A stretch of DNA of 64,000 nt, from positions 1-64,000 of the forward strand of contig JAGBEG010000011.1 of NCBI GenBank assembly GCA_017937095.1. The letters are read 5' to 3'. This document shows positions 52,676 to 62,460 of this stretch, piece by piece. The translations under genes and the position numbers were made by a program. The notes beneath the pieces were generated by a model. It was not told the origin of the DNA, did no database searches, and was given only the letters and a program-made list of their open reading frames with translations. The DNA comes from Roseburia sp. GTDB lineage: Bacteria; Bacillota; Clostridia; Lachnospirales; Lachnospiraceae. The stretch's first letter is position 1. Each line of letters starts with the position of its first letter.

Positions 52676-53685
52676 AGGAGGAGCGCGGATTTTTGTCATG
52701 GATGAAGGAGGAGGTCGAGCCTTTTCTGAAAAAAAATTGCCAGTACGGCTATCTTCTGAGCCGGGACGGAATTTCCATTCATTATAAGCGTTACAAATTG
52801 GAACATGCCCAAAAGTGTGTTGTAATTTCCCATGGATTCTGTGAGTTCGCGGAAAAATATAACGAAATGATCTACTATTTGCTGCAGATGGGCTATTCCG
52901 TGTATCTGCCCGAACACCGGGGGCATGGGTACTCGGACCGGACGGTGGATAATCCGGAAATGGTGCATGTACGGGATTATGGGGAATATGTCTCGGACTT
53001 CGTGCGTTTTGTCGAAAATGTTGTGATGCCGCAGGAAAAACACAGGGTTCTCTTCGCGCATTCCATGGGCGGGGCGATCGGCGTACTGACGCTCGAGCAG
53101 TACCCGCACCTGTTTGAGGCAGCAATCCTCTCCTCGCCGATGTGCGGGATGCAGACCGGGAAATTTCCGCATTTTGCCGCAAAGCTTCTGGCAGGCTATT
53201 ATTGTCTCACCGGAAGAGGCGAGAAATACGCCGCTGCGGCGGGGCAGGGCGGATTCCGGAAGGAGGCGAACTTTGCGGGGAGCAGTTGCGTGTCAGAGGA
53301 ACGCTATCAGTACGTGTATGAAAAAAGGCTTGCCGATGTAAACTATCATACCTGGGGCGGCAGTTACGCCTGGGTATACGCAGGCATCCGGGCGTGTGAG
53401 CGCCTCATGAAAAAGCGGGAGCTTGCGAAGATTGACGTACCGGTGCTTCTCTTTGCGGCGGGAAGGGATCATATGGTGGACAACGGCGCGATCAGCCGCT
53501 TTGCGGAACGGACGGGAAAGACGAGATATAAGCTTCTGCCGGATGCAAAGCACGAGATTTACAATGCAGGCGATGCGGTCCGCCGAGAATACTACGATGA
53601 GATATTTCGATTTTTAGATGAAGAAAAGGAAAAAAACTATGAAGACGAAAATGAGCAAAATAGAAAAGTACTGGGTATTGTATGA
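52672..53685 (+). CDS. Alpha/beta hydrolase, lysophospholipase/monoacylglycerol lipase-like
   Basis: 337 residues. VVISHGFCEFAEKYNEM is the oxyanion region, LPEHRGHGYSDR the family motif, AHSMGGAIG the nucleophile elbow (about residue 127), with Asp in AAGRDHMVDNG and His in DAKHEIYNA. This is the Hydrolase_4 (PldB-like) group. It sits between the GDPD and an MFS gene; overlaps of 4 and 47 bases show one operon. It probably deacylates lysophospholipid to feed the GDPD. Confidence 0.9.
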   Translation: MKEERGFLSWMKEEVEPFLKKNCQYGYLLSRDGISIHYKRYKLEHAQKCVVISHGFCEFAEKYNEMIYYLLQMGYSVYLPEHRGHGYSDRTVDNPEMVHVRDYGEYVSDFVRFVENVVMPQEKHRVLFAHSMGGAIGVLTLEQYPHLFEAAILSSPMCGMQTGKFPHFAAKLLAGYYCLTGRGEKYAAAAGQGGFRKEANFAGSSCVSEERYQYVYEKRLADVNYHTWGGSYAWVYAGIRACERLMKKRELAKIDVPVLLFAAGRDHMVDNGAISRFAERTGKTRYKLLPDAKHEIYNAGDAVRREYYDEIFRFLDEEKEKNYEDENEQNRKVLGIV

Positions 53686-54925
53686 TGTCGGAAACTCGGC
53701 TTTTACACTTTTAGTTTCTACAATTATCCCGATTTACTATAAGAATATGGCGGCGTCCGGCGGCGTCAGTGCGTCGGATTCCACCGCCTACTTAAGCTAT
53801 GCGATATCGATATCGACGCTGCTTGTGGCGATTCTTGGACCGATTCTCGGGACGGTGGCGGATAACCGCAATCACAAGAAACCGCTTTTTACATTTTTTA
53901 TGATGATGGGCGTGCTGGGCTGCGCCGGACTGGCGATTCCGCGAAGCTGGCTTTTGTTTCTTATCATATTTGTAATTGCAAAGGTCGGATTCTCGGGAAG
54001 TCTGATTTTCTATGACGCTATGCTTGTGGATGTGACGACGGACGAGCGCATGGACGAGGTTTCCTCGCAGGGCTTTGCATGGGGCTATATTGGAAGCTGC
54101 GTGCCGTTTGTGGTAAGCCTCGGGCTGATTTTTGGCGCGGATACGCTTGGAATTTCCGCGACTGTCTCGATGATGCTTGCATTTTTCATCAATGCGGCAT
54201 GGTGGGCGGTTGTAACGCTTCCGCTGCTTAAGAATTATCAACAGAAATATTATGTGGAAGCAGGGCGCAGCGGCAGCAAAGAGACGTTTGGGCGGCTCTG
54301 GCATGTGCTTTCTGAAATCAAAGAAAATAAGAAGGTCCTGTGGTTTCTTGTCGCATTTTTCTTCTATATCGACGGGGTATACACGATCATCGAAATGGCG
54401 ACCTCCTACGGGAAGGATGTGGGAATCAGCGATACGAATCTGCTGCTGGCGCTGCTTTTCACACAGGTCGTGGCGTTTCCGTGTGCGATCCTGTTCGGAA
54501 AGCTGACGAAGCGCTTTGAGTCTTCGAAGCTTATTTTGGTCTGCATCGGGGCGTATTTTCTGGTAGCTGTGTATGCGCTCTGGCTGGATGCGGCATGGAA
54601 ATTCTGGCTGATGGCGACGTTCGTAGGCGTATTTCAGGGAGCAATTCAGGCGCTTTCCCGTTCTTATTTTGCAAAGATCATCCCGAAGGAGAAGTCCTCC
54701 GAGTATTTCGGTATCTTTGACATTTTCGGAAAAGGTGCGTCCTTTATGGGTACAATGCTCATGGGAATCACGACACAGCTTTTCGGAACATCAAGAGCGG
54801 GCGTGGTCGTAATTGCAGCAATGTTCGTCGCAGGGTTCATCTGTTTTAAAGTACAGTGCGGCGTTGCAGCAAAAGAGGAGAGTGCGCTGGGAGGTGAAAC
54901 GGGTTTTGCCAAAGAAAGATTCTAA
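53639..54925 (+). CDS. MFS transporter, UMF1/Atg22-like
   Basis: 428 residues from the ATG at 53639 (AAAAGGAAA site; internal ATG 53651 is possible). About twelve membrane helices; WVLYDVGNSAFTLLVSTIIPIYY at the start and IPKEKSSEYFGIFDIFGKGASFMG near the end are typical of the UMF1/Atg22-like family. Substrate unknown; in this operon a glycerophosphodiester product or amino-acid-like solute are guesses. Confidence 0.87.
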   Translation: MKTKMSKIEKYWVLYDVGNSAFTLLVSTIIPIYYKNMAASGGVSASDSTAYLSYAISISTLLVAILGPILGTVADNRNHKKPLFTFFMMMGVLGCAGLAIPRSWLLFLIIFVIAKVGFSGSLIFYDAMLVDVTTDERMDEVSSQGFAWGYIGSCVPFVVSLGLIFGADTLGISATVSMMLAFFINAAWWAVVTLPLLKNYQQKYYVEAGRSGSKETFGRLWHVLSEIKENKKVLWFLVAFFFYIDGVYTIIEMATSYGKDVGISDTNLLLALLFTQVVAFPCAILFGKLTKRFESSKLILVCIGAYFLVAVYALWLDAAWKFWLMATFVGVFQGAIQALSRSYFAKIIPKEKSSEYFGIFDIFGKGASFMGTMLMGITTQLFGTSRAGVVVIAAMFVAGFICFKVQCGVAAKEESALGGETGFAKERF

Positions 54926-54977
54926 AAAGACGAAAGAGCGAATAAAAATAGAAGGAAACCAAAACGGAGTAAAAAAT

Positions 54978-55601
54978 TTGTCGATGGAAAACCTGTTAAG
55001 GGAAAAAATCGAAAAGCCCATGGTGCAGCTTTCTTATAAATATGCCATGGATCTTGTACAGGCGAGACTGGGACTGATCAATGCTGACCTGACGGAGAAA
55101 TATCACCGTCAGGTCATTCGCAATATGTCCTCCCGCATCAAGACGGCGGACAGTATTATAAAGAAGTTAAAGAAAAAAGAGCGAGAAGTCACCTTTGAGA
55201 CAGCCGTCGAAACGCTTAACGACATCGCGGGCATCCGGGTGATCTGCTACTTCTGCGACGATATTTACCAGGTCGCGGAGGCAGTGAGACGGCAGAAGGA
55301 TTTTACCATATTAAAAGAGAAAGACTATGTAAAGAATCCAAAGAGAAGCGGCTACCAGAGCATTCACCTGATCGTGGGTGTTCCTGTTACATACAACGAT
55401 GCGACAAAGGAGGTGCGGGTAGAGATTCAGATACGCTCGTTTGCGATGGACTACTGGGCGGAGCTTGACACGCAGATGTGCTATAAGAAGGACGCCGGGC
55501 AGATCTTAAATGTGGAGCGGGAGACGAAGGATTATTCGGATGTGATTGCGAAGGTGGACAATAAGATGCTGGAGTTGCGCAAGCGGATTGAGAAGATGTA
55601 G
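54978..55601 (+). CDS. Small alarmone synthetase (RelQ/YjbM-like GTP pyrophosphokinase)
   Basis: 207 residues from TTG 54978 (GGAG 8 bases upstream); ATG 54984 is two codons inside. The RelA/SpoT synthetase core is intact (TLNDIAGIRVICYF, then KRSGYQSIHLIVG and VEIQIRSFAMDYWAELD); there is no hydrolase or regulatory domain. It transfers pyrophosphate from ATP to GDP or GTP. It lies just before polyphosphate kinase and after PHO-controlled genes, which links (p)ppGpp to phosphate stress here. Confidence 0.92.
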   Translation: MSMENLLREKIEKPMVQLSYKYAMDLVQARLGLINADLTEKYHRQVIRNMSSRIKTADSIIKKLKKKEREVTFETAVETLNDIAGIRVICYFCDDIYQVAEAVRRQKDFTILKEKDYVKNPKRSGYQSIHLIVGVPVTYNDATKEVRVEIQIRSFAMDYWAELDTQMCYKKDAGQILNVERETKDYSDVIAKVDNKMLELRKRIEKM

Positions 55602-55607
55602 GAGCAT

Positions 55608-57767
55608 ATGAAGTATCAGAAAAGAGCAGTATTTCGCAGAAGAAAAGGAAGACCTGCGGGAACGTGGAGGAAAATAAGAACAATGGGCACAGTAAGAGAA
55701 AGCGGTAAAAGAACGGCAAAAAAACAAAACTATCTGGCGAACAGAGAATTGTCATGGCTGAAATTCAACGAGCGCGTCTTAGAAGAGGCGGCGGATAAAT
55801 CCGTACCGCTTTGTGAGAGACTTTCATTTCTGTCGATTTTTCAAAGCAATCTGGATGAATTTTTCATGGTGCGTGTCGGTTCGCTTTATGACCAGATGCT
55901 GGTGAATAAAACAGCGAAGGATAATAAGACCGGGATGACGAGCCGGGAGCAGCTTATGGCAATTTTTGACGCGGTACGTATCCTTTCCCAGAGGAAGGAC
56001 CTTATATATAAGGAATGCATCGGAGAGCTTATGGCGCAGACCGGGGTGGAGAGCGTGAGCTTCGCCTCGATTCTGCCGGAGGATAAGGAGTATCTGAAAA
56101 ATTATTTTACGGAATCGATCTTGCCGCTGCTTTCCCCGCAGGTCATCGGTAAGAAACAGCCGTTTCCGTTTCTTAAAAATAAAGAAGTATACGCGGTCGT
56201 AGTTCTTGGAACAAAGAACAGTGATAAGCTTGGAATCATTCCATGCAGCAATAATGTTTTTGAACGCCTTGTAAAAGTGCCGTCTGGCAAAGGGCGTTAT
56301 ATCCTTGTGGAGGAGCTGATTTTACATTTCCTGCCGTTGGTGTTTGAGCGCTATACGATAAAGAGCAAATCATTGATCCGTATTATCCGCAATGCGGATA
56401 TCGATGTGGACGAGGCGTTTTACGACGAGGATCTTGATTACCGGGATTCCATGGAGAAGCTGATCCGTGTCCGCAAGCGGCTCTGTCCGGTCAAATTGGA
56501 GCATTCGCGTGTGCTTGACGATACGGTGATCGAGAAGCTGCGCAGGGAGCTGGGGCTTTTCCCTGAGCAGGTCTTTTTCTCGGAGACGCCGCTTGAGACA
56601 TCTTTCCTGTCAAAGATACAGGATTCCCTGCGCGAGAACAGGAATTTCTTCTATGACAGACGCGTGCCGCAGCAGCCCGCAGATATTGCAGAGGATCGGT
56701 CGATGATCGCACAGATTGAGGAGAAAGACAGATTCCTCAGTTTCCCGTTTGAGAGCATGAAACCATTCTTACGTCTGATAAAAGAAGCGGGGAAGGATGA
56801 AAATGTCGTATCTATCCGCATGACACTTTATCGCGTGGCAAAAAATTCACAAATTGTGGAGTCACTGATCGAAGCGGCGGAAAACGGCAAGGAAGTGGTT
56901 GTGTTGGTCGAGCTTCGCGCAAGGTTCGACGAGGAGAACAATATCGAATGGTCAAGAAGGCTCGAGGAGGCGGGATGCCGCATTATCTATGGCATTGATC
57001 ACATCAAGGTACACTCGAAGCTCTGTCTGATTACTTATAAAAAGGATGAAAAAATTCACTATATCACGCAGGTCGGTACGGGAAATTACAATGAAAAAAC
57101 GGCAAAGCTCTACACCGATCTTTCGCTGATGACTGCAAATGAACATATTGGAGAAGAGGCGGCAGAGGTATTTCACGCATTATGTCTGGCGCAGCTTGTG
57201 GAACATTCCGAGTATCTTCTGGTCGCGCCGAACTGCCTGCAGAATAAGGTGCTTCTGATGATTGAGGAAGAGATTGGCAAGGCAAAGTCCGGGAAAGAGG
57301 CATATATCGGTCTGAAAATGAACGCGCTTACAGATAAGGTCATCATCGACAAGCTTGTAGAAGCGTCGCAGGCAGGCGTGAAAATTGATCTCATCGTTCG
57401 CGGAATCTGCTGTCTGATACCGGGTGTTTCCGGCTATACGGATAACGTCCGGGTCATCAGCATTGTGGGAAGATATTTAGAGCATTCCAGAATCTATATC
57501 TTCGGAAAGCCGGAGGAAGAGGACAGCAAGGTCTATATTGCATCTGCGGATTTCATGACACGCAACACGACAAAGCGTGTGGAGGTCGCAGCGCCGATTC
57601 TGGATGCGGATATTAAGGAAAGGATTGTGGGAATGTTTCATCTCATCCTCCGCGATAATGTAAAGGCGCGCGAGCTTGGGGCGGACGGAAATTATTTCCG
57701 CAGGCAGAATATGGAAGTGAAGCTTAATTCGCAGGAATATTTCTACGCGCTGGCGTATCAGGAATAG
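55608..57767 (+). CDS. ppk: Polyphosphate kinase 1
   Basis: 719 residues from ATG 55608 (TAGGAG only 3-4 bases upstream; ATG 55683 after GGAGG is possible). NRELSWLKFNERVLEEA opens the family domain; the phosphorylated His lies in IKVHSKLCLI (about 469), and the second conserved His in YLEHSRIYIF (about 626). It makes polyphosphate reversibly from ATP. It lies 6 bases after the alarmone synthetase and is the last gene of this operon. No terminator is visible before the pst promoter. Confidence 0.97.
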   Translation: MKYQKRAVFRRRKGRPAGTWRKIRTMGTVRESGKRTAKKQNYLANRELSWLKFNERVLEEAADKSVPLCERLSFLSIFQSNLDEFFMVRVGSLYDQMLVNKTAKDNKTGMTSREQLMAIFDAVRILSQRKDLIYKECIGELMAQTGVESVSFASILPEDKEYLKNYFTESILPLLSPQVIGKKQPFPFLKNKEVYAVVVLGTKNSDKLGIIPCSNNVFERLVKVPSGKGRYILVEELILHFLPLVFERYTIKSKSLIRIIRNADIDVDEAFYDEDLDYRDSMEKLIRVRKRLCPVKLEHSRVLDDTVIEKLRRELGLFPEQVFFSETPLETSFLSKIQDSLRENRNFFYDRRVPQQPADIAEDRSMIAQIEEKDRFLSFPFESMKPFLRLIKEAGKDENVVSIRMTLYRVAKNSQIVESLIEAAENGKEVVVLVELRARFDEENNIEWSRRLEEAGCRIIYGIDHIKVHSKLCLITYKKDEKIHYITQVGTGNYNEKTAKLYTDLSLMTANEHIGEEAAEVFHALCLAQLVEHSEYLLVAPNCLQNKVLLMIEEEIGKAKSGKEAYIGLKMNALTDKVIIDKLVEASQAGVKIDLIVRGICCLIPGVSGYTDNVRVISIVGRYLEHSRIYIFGKPEEEDSKVYIASADFMTRNTTKRVEVAAPILDADIKERIVGMFHLILRDNVKARELGADGNYFRRQNMEVKLNSQEYFYALAYQE

Positions 57768-57806
57768 CGTAATTGTAAAATAACATTAGCGGAAACTTTA
57801 TTTTTA

Positions 57807-57862
57807 TTTTACAAAGGTTTTACAGAACCTCTCCTTTGCATTTTACATTTCCGCCGTAAAGT
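57807..57862 (+). promoter_or_regulatory. PHO box and promoter of pst operon
   Basis: TTTTACA at 57807-57813 and 57818-57824 (11 bp apart) and 57841-57847, then a candidate -10 TAAAGT (57857-57862). The TTTTACA direct repeat is the same as at 51762 and 62297. Confidence 0.7.
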
Positions 57863-57975
57863 AAACCCTGTAAGAAAGATAAGAAGAAAAGCGGGGCAAA
57901 AAAGGAACACCCCGGAAGATGCTTACGCCAGTGATTGACGGCGAAGCAAATCGCAATTACATGGAGGAATGTAAA

Positions 57976-58956
57976 ATGAAAAAGAAAGTAATGTGTATGT
58001 TATTGACAGGTGTACTTGCAGCAGGTATGCTCACAGGCTGCGGAAGTGATGCAGAGACATCGGACGCAGCAAATAATACGACGGACGCAGCAGCGGACAA
58101 TACAGCGGACACGGCGGCAGACAGTGAGGCGGCAGACACGGCAGATGCTCCGGCAGAAAACGGAAATTTTGATACGGCTTCTTCTATCGCGGTATATTCC
58201 CGCGAGGATGGCTCGGGTACCAGAGGCGCGTTCATTGAGCTGTTCGGTATCGAGGAGAAGGACGCAAGCGGCGAGAAGGTCGACAACACCACAGTAGAGG
58301 CGATTATCACGAACAGCACAGATGTCATGCTGACTTCTGTAGCAGGCGATACCTACGCAATCGGCTATGTATCACTCGGTTCTTTAAATGACACCGTAAA
58401 GGCGGCGAAGATCGACGGAGCAGAGGCTACGGTGGAAAACATTAAGAGCGGTACATATACAATCGCAAGACCGTTCAACATTGCAACGAACGGCGAGGTA
58501 AGTGATGCGGCACAGGATTTCATCAACTACATCATGAGCGCAGAGGGTCAGGCAGTCATCACAGAGAACGGTTACATCGGTGATGATGCAGCGGCAGCTT
58601 TCACATCCAACGGTGCAGAGGGCAAAGTCGTAGTCGGCGGTTCCTCTTCTGTATCTCCGGTTATGGAGAAGCTGATCGAGGCATATAAGGCAGTCAATGC
58701 AAACGTAGAGATCGAGCTTCAGACAAGCGATTCTACCACAGGTATGACAGGCGCGGCAGACGGTACGCTTGATATCGGTATGGCTTCCCGTGAATTGAAG
58801 GATTCCGAGACAGAGGCGGGACTTACCGCAACCAAGATTGCAATGGACGGTATCGCAGTTATCGTAAATCTGGATAACCCGACAGAGGATCTTTCTTCTG
58901 AGGCAGTAAAGAGCATCTTTACAGGTGAGACAACGACCTGGGACGCAGTACAGTAA
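57976..58956 (+). CDS. pstS: Phosphate-binding lipoprotein PstS, apparently circularly permuted
   Basis: 326 residues from ATG 57976 after GGAGG. Lipobox LTGC, then a long Ala/Asp/Thr linker to about 65. The usual PstS C-terminal segment comes first (SREDGSGTR at about 75, AIGYVSLGSL, ARPFNIATNG, INYIMSAEGQAVI), and the usual N-terminal segment comes last (VVGGSSSVSPVMEKL at about 219, DIGMASRELK, IAMDGIAVIVNLDNP, SIFTGETTTWDAV). All ligand motifs are present in permuted order. The protein should still bind phosphate for PstCA. Confidence 0.9.
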   Translation: MKKKVMCMLLTGVLAAGMLTGCGSDAETSDAANNTTDAAADNTADTAADSEAADTADAPAENGNFDTASSIAVYSREDGSGTRGAFIELFGIEEKDASGEKVDNTTVEAIITNSTDVMLTSVAGDTYAIGYVSLGSLNDTVKAAKIDGAEATVENIKSGTYTIARPFNIATNGEVSDAAQDFINYIMSAEGQAVITENGYIGDDAAAAFTSNGAEGKVVVGGSSSVSPVMEKLIEAYKAVNANVEIELQTSDSTTGMTGAADGTLDIGMASRELKDSETEAGLTATKIAMDGIAVIVNLDNPTEDLSSEAVKSIFTGETTTWDAVQ

Positions 58957-58978
58957 TCGAAGCACAGACATGAAACGT

Positions 58979-59011
58979 AAGGATCGGGGATAATCAGTTT
59001 CTCCGGTCCTT
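58979..59011 (+). terminator. Stem-loop between pstS and pstC, probable attenuator
   Basis: AAGGATCGGGGA pairs with TCTCCGGTCCTT (two G-T pairs) around a 9-nt loop; only TTTCG follows. It probably lowers expression of the permease genes relative to PstS or protects the pstS 3' end. Confidence 0.5.
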
Positions 59012-59060
59012 TCGTGGAGCATATATGTTTTGCTCTGGCAGATAGATTTGGGAGGCTCTT

Positions 59061-59909
59061 ATGAGAACGAGAGAAAAAATAATGGAATATGTATTTCTGC
59101 TGGCTGCGGTCATCTCCATCGTAGCGGTCGCGCTGATCTGCGTATTCCTTTTTGCGAACGGCATTCCGGCGATGCACAAGATTGGCTTTGCAGATTTTCT
59201 GACCGGAACGGACTGGAAGCCGGGCAACGATAAATACGGAATTTTTCCGATGATTCTGGGAAGTATCTATGTCACGGGCGGGGCGCTTGTCATCGGTGTG
59301 CCGATAGGCGTTCTGATGTCGGTCTTTATGGCGAGGTTCTGTCCGGCAAAGTTGTATAAAATATTAAAGCCGGTGGTAAACCTGCTTGCGGGAATACCGT
59401 CCATCGTCTATGGGTTCTTTGGACTGATCGTGCTCGTGCCGTTTATCAGAGAGCATTTTGACAGCAACGGACAGAGTATTCTCTGCGCAGCGATTTTGCT
59501 CGGCATCATGATTCTTCCGACAATCATCGGCGCATCTGAGCCGACTATCCGCGCGGTGGAGCAGAGCTATTACGAGGGTGCGCTTGCACTTGGCGCGACA
59601 CATGAGAGAAGCGTGTTCACAGTCGTTGTTCCGGCGGCGAAATCGGGGATTCTTGCCGCGATCATCCTTGGCGTCGGACGTGCGCTCGGTGAGACGATGG
59701 CGGTCATGATGGTCGTGGGAAACCAGCCGCGTGTCCCGGACAGCATTCTGCAGGGAGTCCGCACTCTGACGACAAACATCGTCATGGAAATGGGCTACGC
59801 CACGGACCTTCACAGAGAGGCGCTGATCGCTACGGGCGTCGTGTTGTTCGTGTTCATCCTGATTATCAATCTGTGTTTCTCGGCAATCAAGAGAAGCGGA
59901 AAGGAGTAA
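59061..59909 (+). CDS. pstC: Phosphate ABC transporter permease
   Basis: 282 residues, six membrane helices. LAGIPSIVYGFFGLIVLVPF and LGVGRALGETMAVMMVVGN are PstC/PstA motifs, and EGALALGATHERSVFTVVVP is the EAA loop contacting PstB. ATG after GGGAGGCTCTT. Confidence 0.96.
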   Translation: MRTREKIMEYVFLLAAVISIVAVALICVFLFANGIPAMHKIGFADFLTGTDWKPGNDKYGIFPMILGSIYVTGGALVIGVPIGVLMSVFMARFCPAKLYKILKPVVNLLAGIPSIVYGFFGLIVLVPFIREHFDSNGQSILCAAILLGIMILPTIIGASEPTIRAVEQSYYEGALALGATHERSVFTVVVPAAKSGILAAIILGVGRALGETMAVMMVVGNQPRVPDSILQGVRTLTTNIVMEMGYATDLHREALIATGVVLFVFILIINLCFSAIKRSGKE

Positions 59910-59915
59910 GACGTG

Positions 59916-60794
59916 ATGGATAAGAATATGACTCCTATCAATAAAGTATCTTTTCAGGATAAAATGAGATCCTACGCAAAGCATCCCGGCTCGCTGATTC
60001 TGCTGATTCTGGTGATACTTGCGGCGGTGATCACGGTCGTCACGCTGCTCTTTTTAGTAGGCTACATATTAATCAGCGGCGTTCCGTACTTAAAGCCGAG
60101 CCTGTTTTCCATTGAATATAATTCGGAAAACGTTTCCATGCTCCCGGCAATCATCAATACGGTCGAGATGGTGGTAATCGCGCTTGTGCTCTCCGTGCCG
60201 TTTGGCGTCGGAGCGGCGATCTATCTGGTGGAATATGCGAAGAAGGGCAATAAGCTTGTGGAAGTCGTACGGCTGACCGCAGAGACGCTGACCGGAATCC
60301 CGTCGATCATCTATGGATTGTTCGGTATGCTCTTTTTCAACATTGCGCTGCACTGGCGCTACTCGATGATGTCAGGTGCGGCGACGCTTGCCATCATGGT
60401 GCTGCCCACCATCATGCGGACGACGGAGGAGGCGCTTCTGTGCGTGCCGGACTCGTTCCGTGAGGGAAGCTTCGGACTGGGGGCAGGAAAGCTGCGCACG
60501 ATATTTAAAATCGTGCTTCCCGCGGCAATCCCGGGAATTTTATCCGGTATCATCCTCTCAATCGGCCGTATCGTCGGGGAAACGGCGGCGCTTATCTATA
60601 CGGCGGGCACAGTGACCGGTGTTGCGGGACTTATGGATTCGGGAAGAACGCTTGCAATTCACATGTATGTGCTCTCAAACGAGGGTCTGCATAAGAATGA
60701 AGCGAATGCGACGGCAGTCGTGCTGCTGCTTGTCGTGCTGCTGATTAACGGATTGTCATCACTGGTCGCAAAGCGCTTTGAGGCAGTGAAATAA
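59916..60794 (+). CDS. pstA: Phosphate ABC transporter permease
   Basis: 292 residues from ATG 59916 (AAGGAG 9 bases upstream; a GTG at 59913 is next to it). [37 protein letters not shown] and [19 protein letters not shown] are diagnostic. Gene order pstS-pstC-pstA-pstB-phoU is canonical. Confidence 0.96.
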   Translation: MDKNMTPINKVSFQDKMRSYAKHPGSLILLILVILAAVITVVTLLFLVGYILISGVPYLKPSLFSIEYNSENVSMLPAIINTVEMVVIALVLSVPFGVGAAIYLVEYAKKGNKLVEVVRLTAETLTGIPSIIYGLFGMLFFNIALHWRYSMMSGAATLAIMVLPTIMRTTEEALLCVPDSFREGSFGLGAGKLRTIFKIVLPAAIPGILSGIILSIGRIVGETAALIYTAGTVTGVAGLMDSGRTLAIHMYVLSNEGLHKNEANATAVVLLLVVLLINGLSSLVAKRFEAVK

Positions 60795-60837
60795 AAACGC
60801 AGAGCGTTTTCCAAGATTGAGACGGAAGGAAAAGAAT

Positions 60838-61590
60838 ATGGGAGAAAAATTTAAGATATCGAATCTGGATCTCTATTATGGAGACTTTCAGGCATTGAAA
60901 AATATCAACATGAGTATTCAGGAAAAGGAAATTACGGCGTTCATCGGACCGTCCGGCTGTGGAAAATCCACATTTATCAAATGTTTAAACCGCATGAACG
61001 ATCTGGTGGAGGGCTGTAAGATTACCGGTGAGGTGCTGCTCGACGGTGAGGATATCTATCGGGGAATGGATGTGAATCAACTGCGCAAGCGCGTGGGTAT
61101 GGTATTCCAGAAGCCGAATCCGTTTCCGATGAGTATTTATGACAACATTGCCTACGGACCGCGCACACACGGAATCCGCTCCAAGGCAAAGCTTGATGAG
61201 ATCGTGGAAAAGTCTCTGCGGGACGCTGCAATCTGGGACGAGGTCAAAGACCGCTTAAAGAAGAGCGCGCTTGGAATGTCAGGCGGACAGCAGCAGAGAC
61301 TCTGTATCGCGCGTGCGCTTGCGGTAGATCCCGAGGTCATTCTGATGGATGAGCCGACCTCCGCGCTCGATCCGATCTCTACCTCGAAGATTGAGGATCT
61401 GGCAATCGAGTTAAAGAAGAAATATACGATTATCATGGTAACACATAATATGCAGCAGGCAGTCCGTGTTTCGGATAAGACCGTATTCTTCCTGTTGGGC
61501 GAGGTCATCGAGAGCGGGGAGACAGAGAAGCTGTTCTCCGTGCCGCAGGATAAGCGGACAGAGGATTATATCACGGGACGGTTCGGTTGA
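60838..61590 (+). CDS. pstB: Phosphate ABC transporter ATP-binding protein
   Basis: 250 residues from ATG 60838 after GAAGGAAAAGA. Walker [10 protein letters not shown] (37-45), Q-loop [14 protein letters not shown] typical of PstB, signature MSGGQQQRL, Walker B VILMDEP, H-loop MVTHNMQQA. It energises phosphate import. Confidence 0.98.
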   Translation: MGEKFKISNLDLYYGDFQALKNINMSIQEKEITAFIGPSGCGKSTFIKCLNRMNDLVEGCKITGEVLLDGEDIYRGMDVNQLRKRVGMVFQKPNPFPMSIYDNIAYGPRTHGIRSKAKLDEIVEKSLRDAAIWDEVKDRLKKSALGMSGGQQQRLCIARALAVDPEVILMDEPTSALDPISTSKIEDLAIELKKKYTIIMVTHNMQQAVRVSDKTVFFLLGEVIESGETEKLFSVPQDKRTEDYITGRFG

Positions 61591-61611
61591 TAGGTTCGAA
61601 TGGAGGGAAAT

Positions 61612-62265
61612 ATGAGAAACAGATTTGACAGACAGCTATTGCAGTTAAATAATGAATTGATTCAGATGGGGAGTCTCATTGAGCGGGCGATCGAGATGGG
61701 AATTTCCGCGCTGGTCCGTCAGGACACGGAGAAGGCAAGAAAAGCGATTGCCTTCGACGAGGAAATTGACGAGCAGGAGAAAACGGTAGAGTCGCTGTGT
61801 ATGAAGCTGCTTCTGCAGCAGCAGCCGGTCGCGAGGGACCTAAGACTGATTTCCGCAGCGCTTAAAATGATTACGGACATGGAACGCATCGGCGACCATG
61901 CGGCGGATATTTCCGAGATGACGATTCTGATGGCGGGTTCGGAGTACGAGCGCAGCGAGATTAACGTTAATCTGGTGGAGAGCATGGCGAAAGAGACGAC
62001 CGACATGGTGATAAAGAGTGTCGACGCCTTTGTCAATAAGGATCTTGAGCTTGCGCGGAACGTGATAGCCCAGGACGACGTTGTGGATCAGTTGTTTGCG
62101 GATTTTAAGCAGGAGCTTATTTCCAAAATCAATGAGAACGTAAAGAACGGCGAGCAGGCGACGGATATGCTGATGGTGGCGAAATATTTTGAGCGGATCG
62201 GTGATCATGCGACGAACATTGCAGAATGGGTCATCTACTCAATCACCGGCGAGCACGAGAACTAG
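61612..62265 (+). CDS. phoU: Phosphate transport regulator PhoU
   Basis: 217 residues from ATG 61612 after GGAGGGAAAT. Two homologous three-helix PhoU halves: DMERIGDHAADISEMT and EATDM-type repeat ending YFERIGDHATNIAEW; the ERIGDHA motifs carry the metal ligands. It conveys the Pst phosphate status to the PHO two-component system, whose genes are not in the window. Confidence 0.97.
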   Translation: MRNRFDRQLLQLNNELIQMGSLIERAIEMGISALVRQDTEKARKAIAFDEEIDEQEKTVESLCMKLLLQQQPVARDLRLISAALKMITDMERIGDHAADISEMTILMAGSEYERSEINVNLVESMAKETTDMVIKSVDAFVNKDLELARNVIAQDDVVDQLFADFKQELISKINENVKNGEQATDMLMVAKYFERIGDHATNIAEWVIYSITGEHEN

Positions 62266-62296
62266 AGATTAGGAAAATAACAGAATAAAGCGGAAA

Positions 62297-62374
62297 TTTT
62301 ACACAAATTTTACAAAAAGCTGACGCCAAATTTACACGTCTCAGAAAATTTTTACATATACGCTGGTTTATAAT
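62297..62374 (+). promoter_or_regulatory. PHO box and promoter of Na/Pi cotransporter gene
   Basis: TTTTACA at 62297 and 62308 (11 bp apart), ATTTACA at 62330 (22 bp on) and TTTTACA at 62350, then consensus TATAAT (62369-62374). It lies between phoU and the cotransporter gene and shows that the latter has its own phosphate-responsive promoter. Confidence 0.7.
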
Positions 62375-62460
62375 TGCAAAACGACAAAAAATACGTTATA
62401 AGTAATAATGTATGCGTTTGTACAATTGAGGTAAAGTAGTGGTATGTAAAGGAGATTGAG

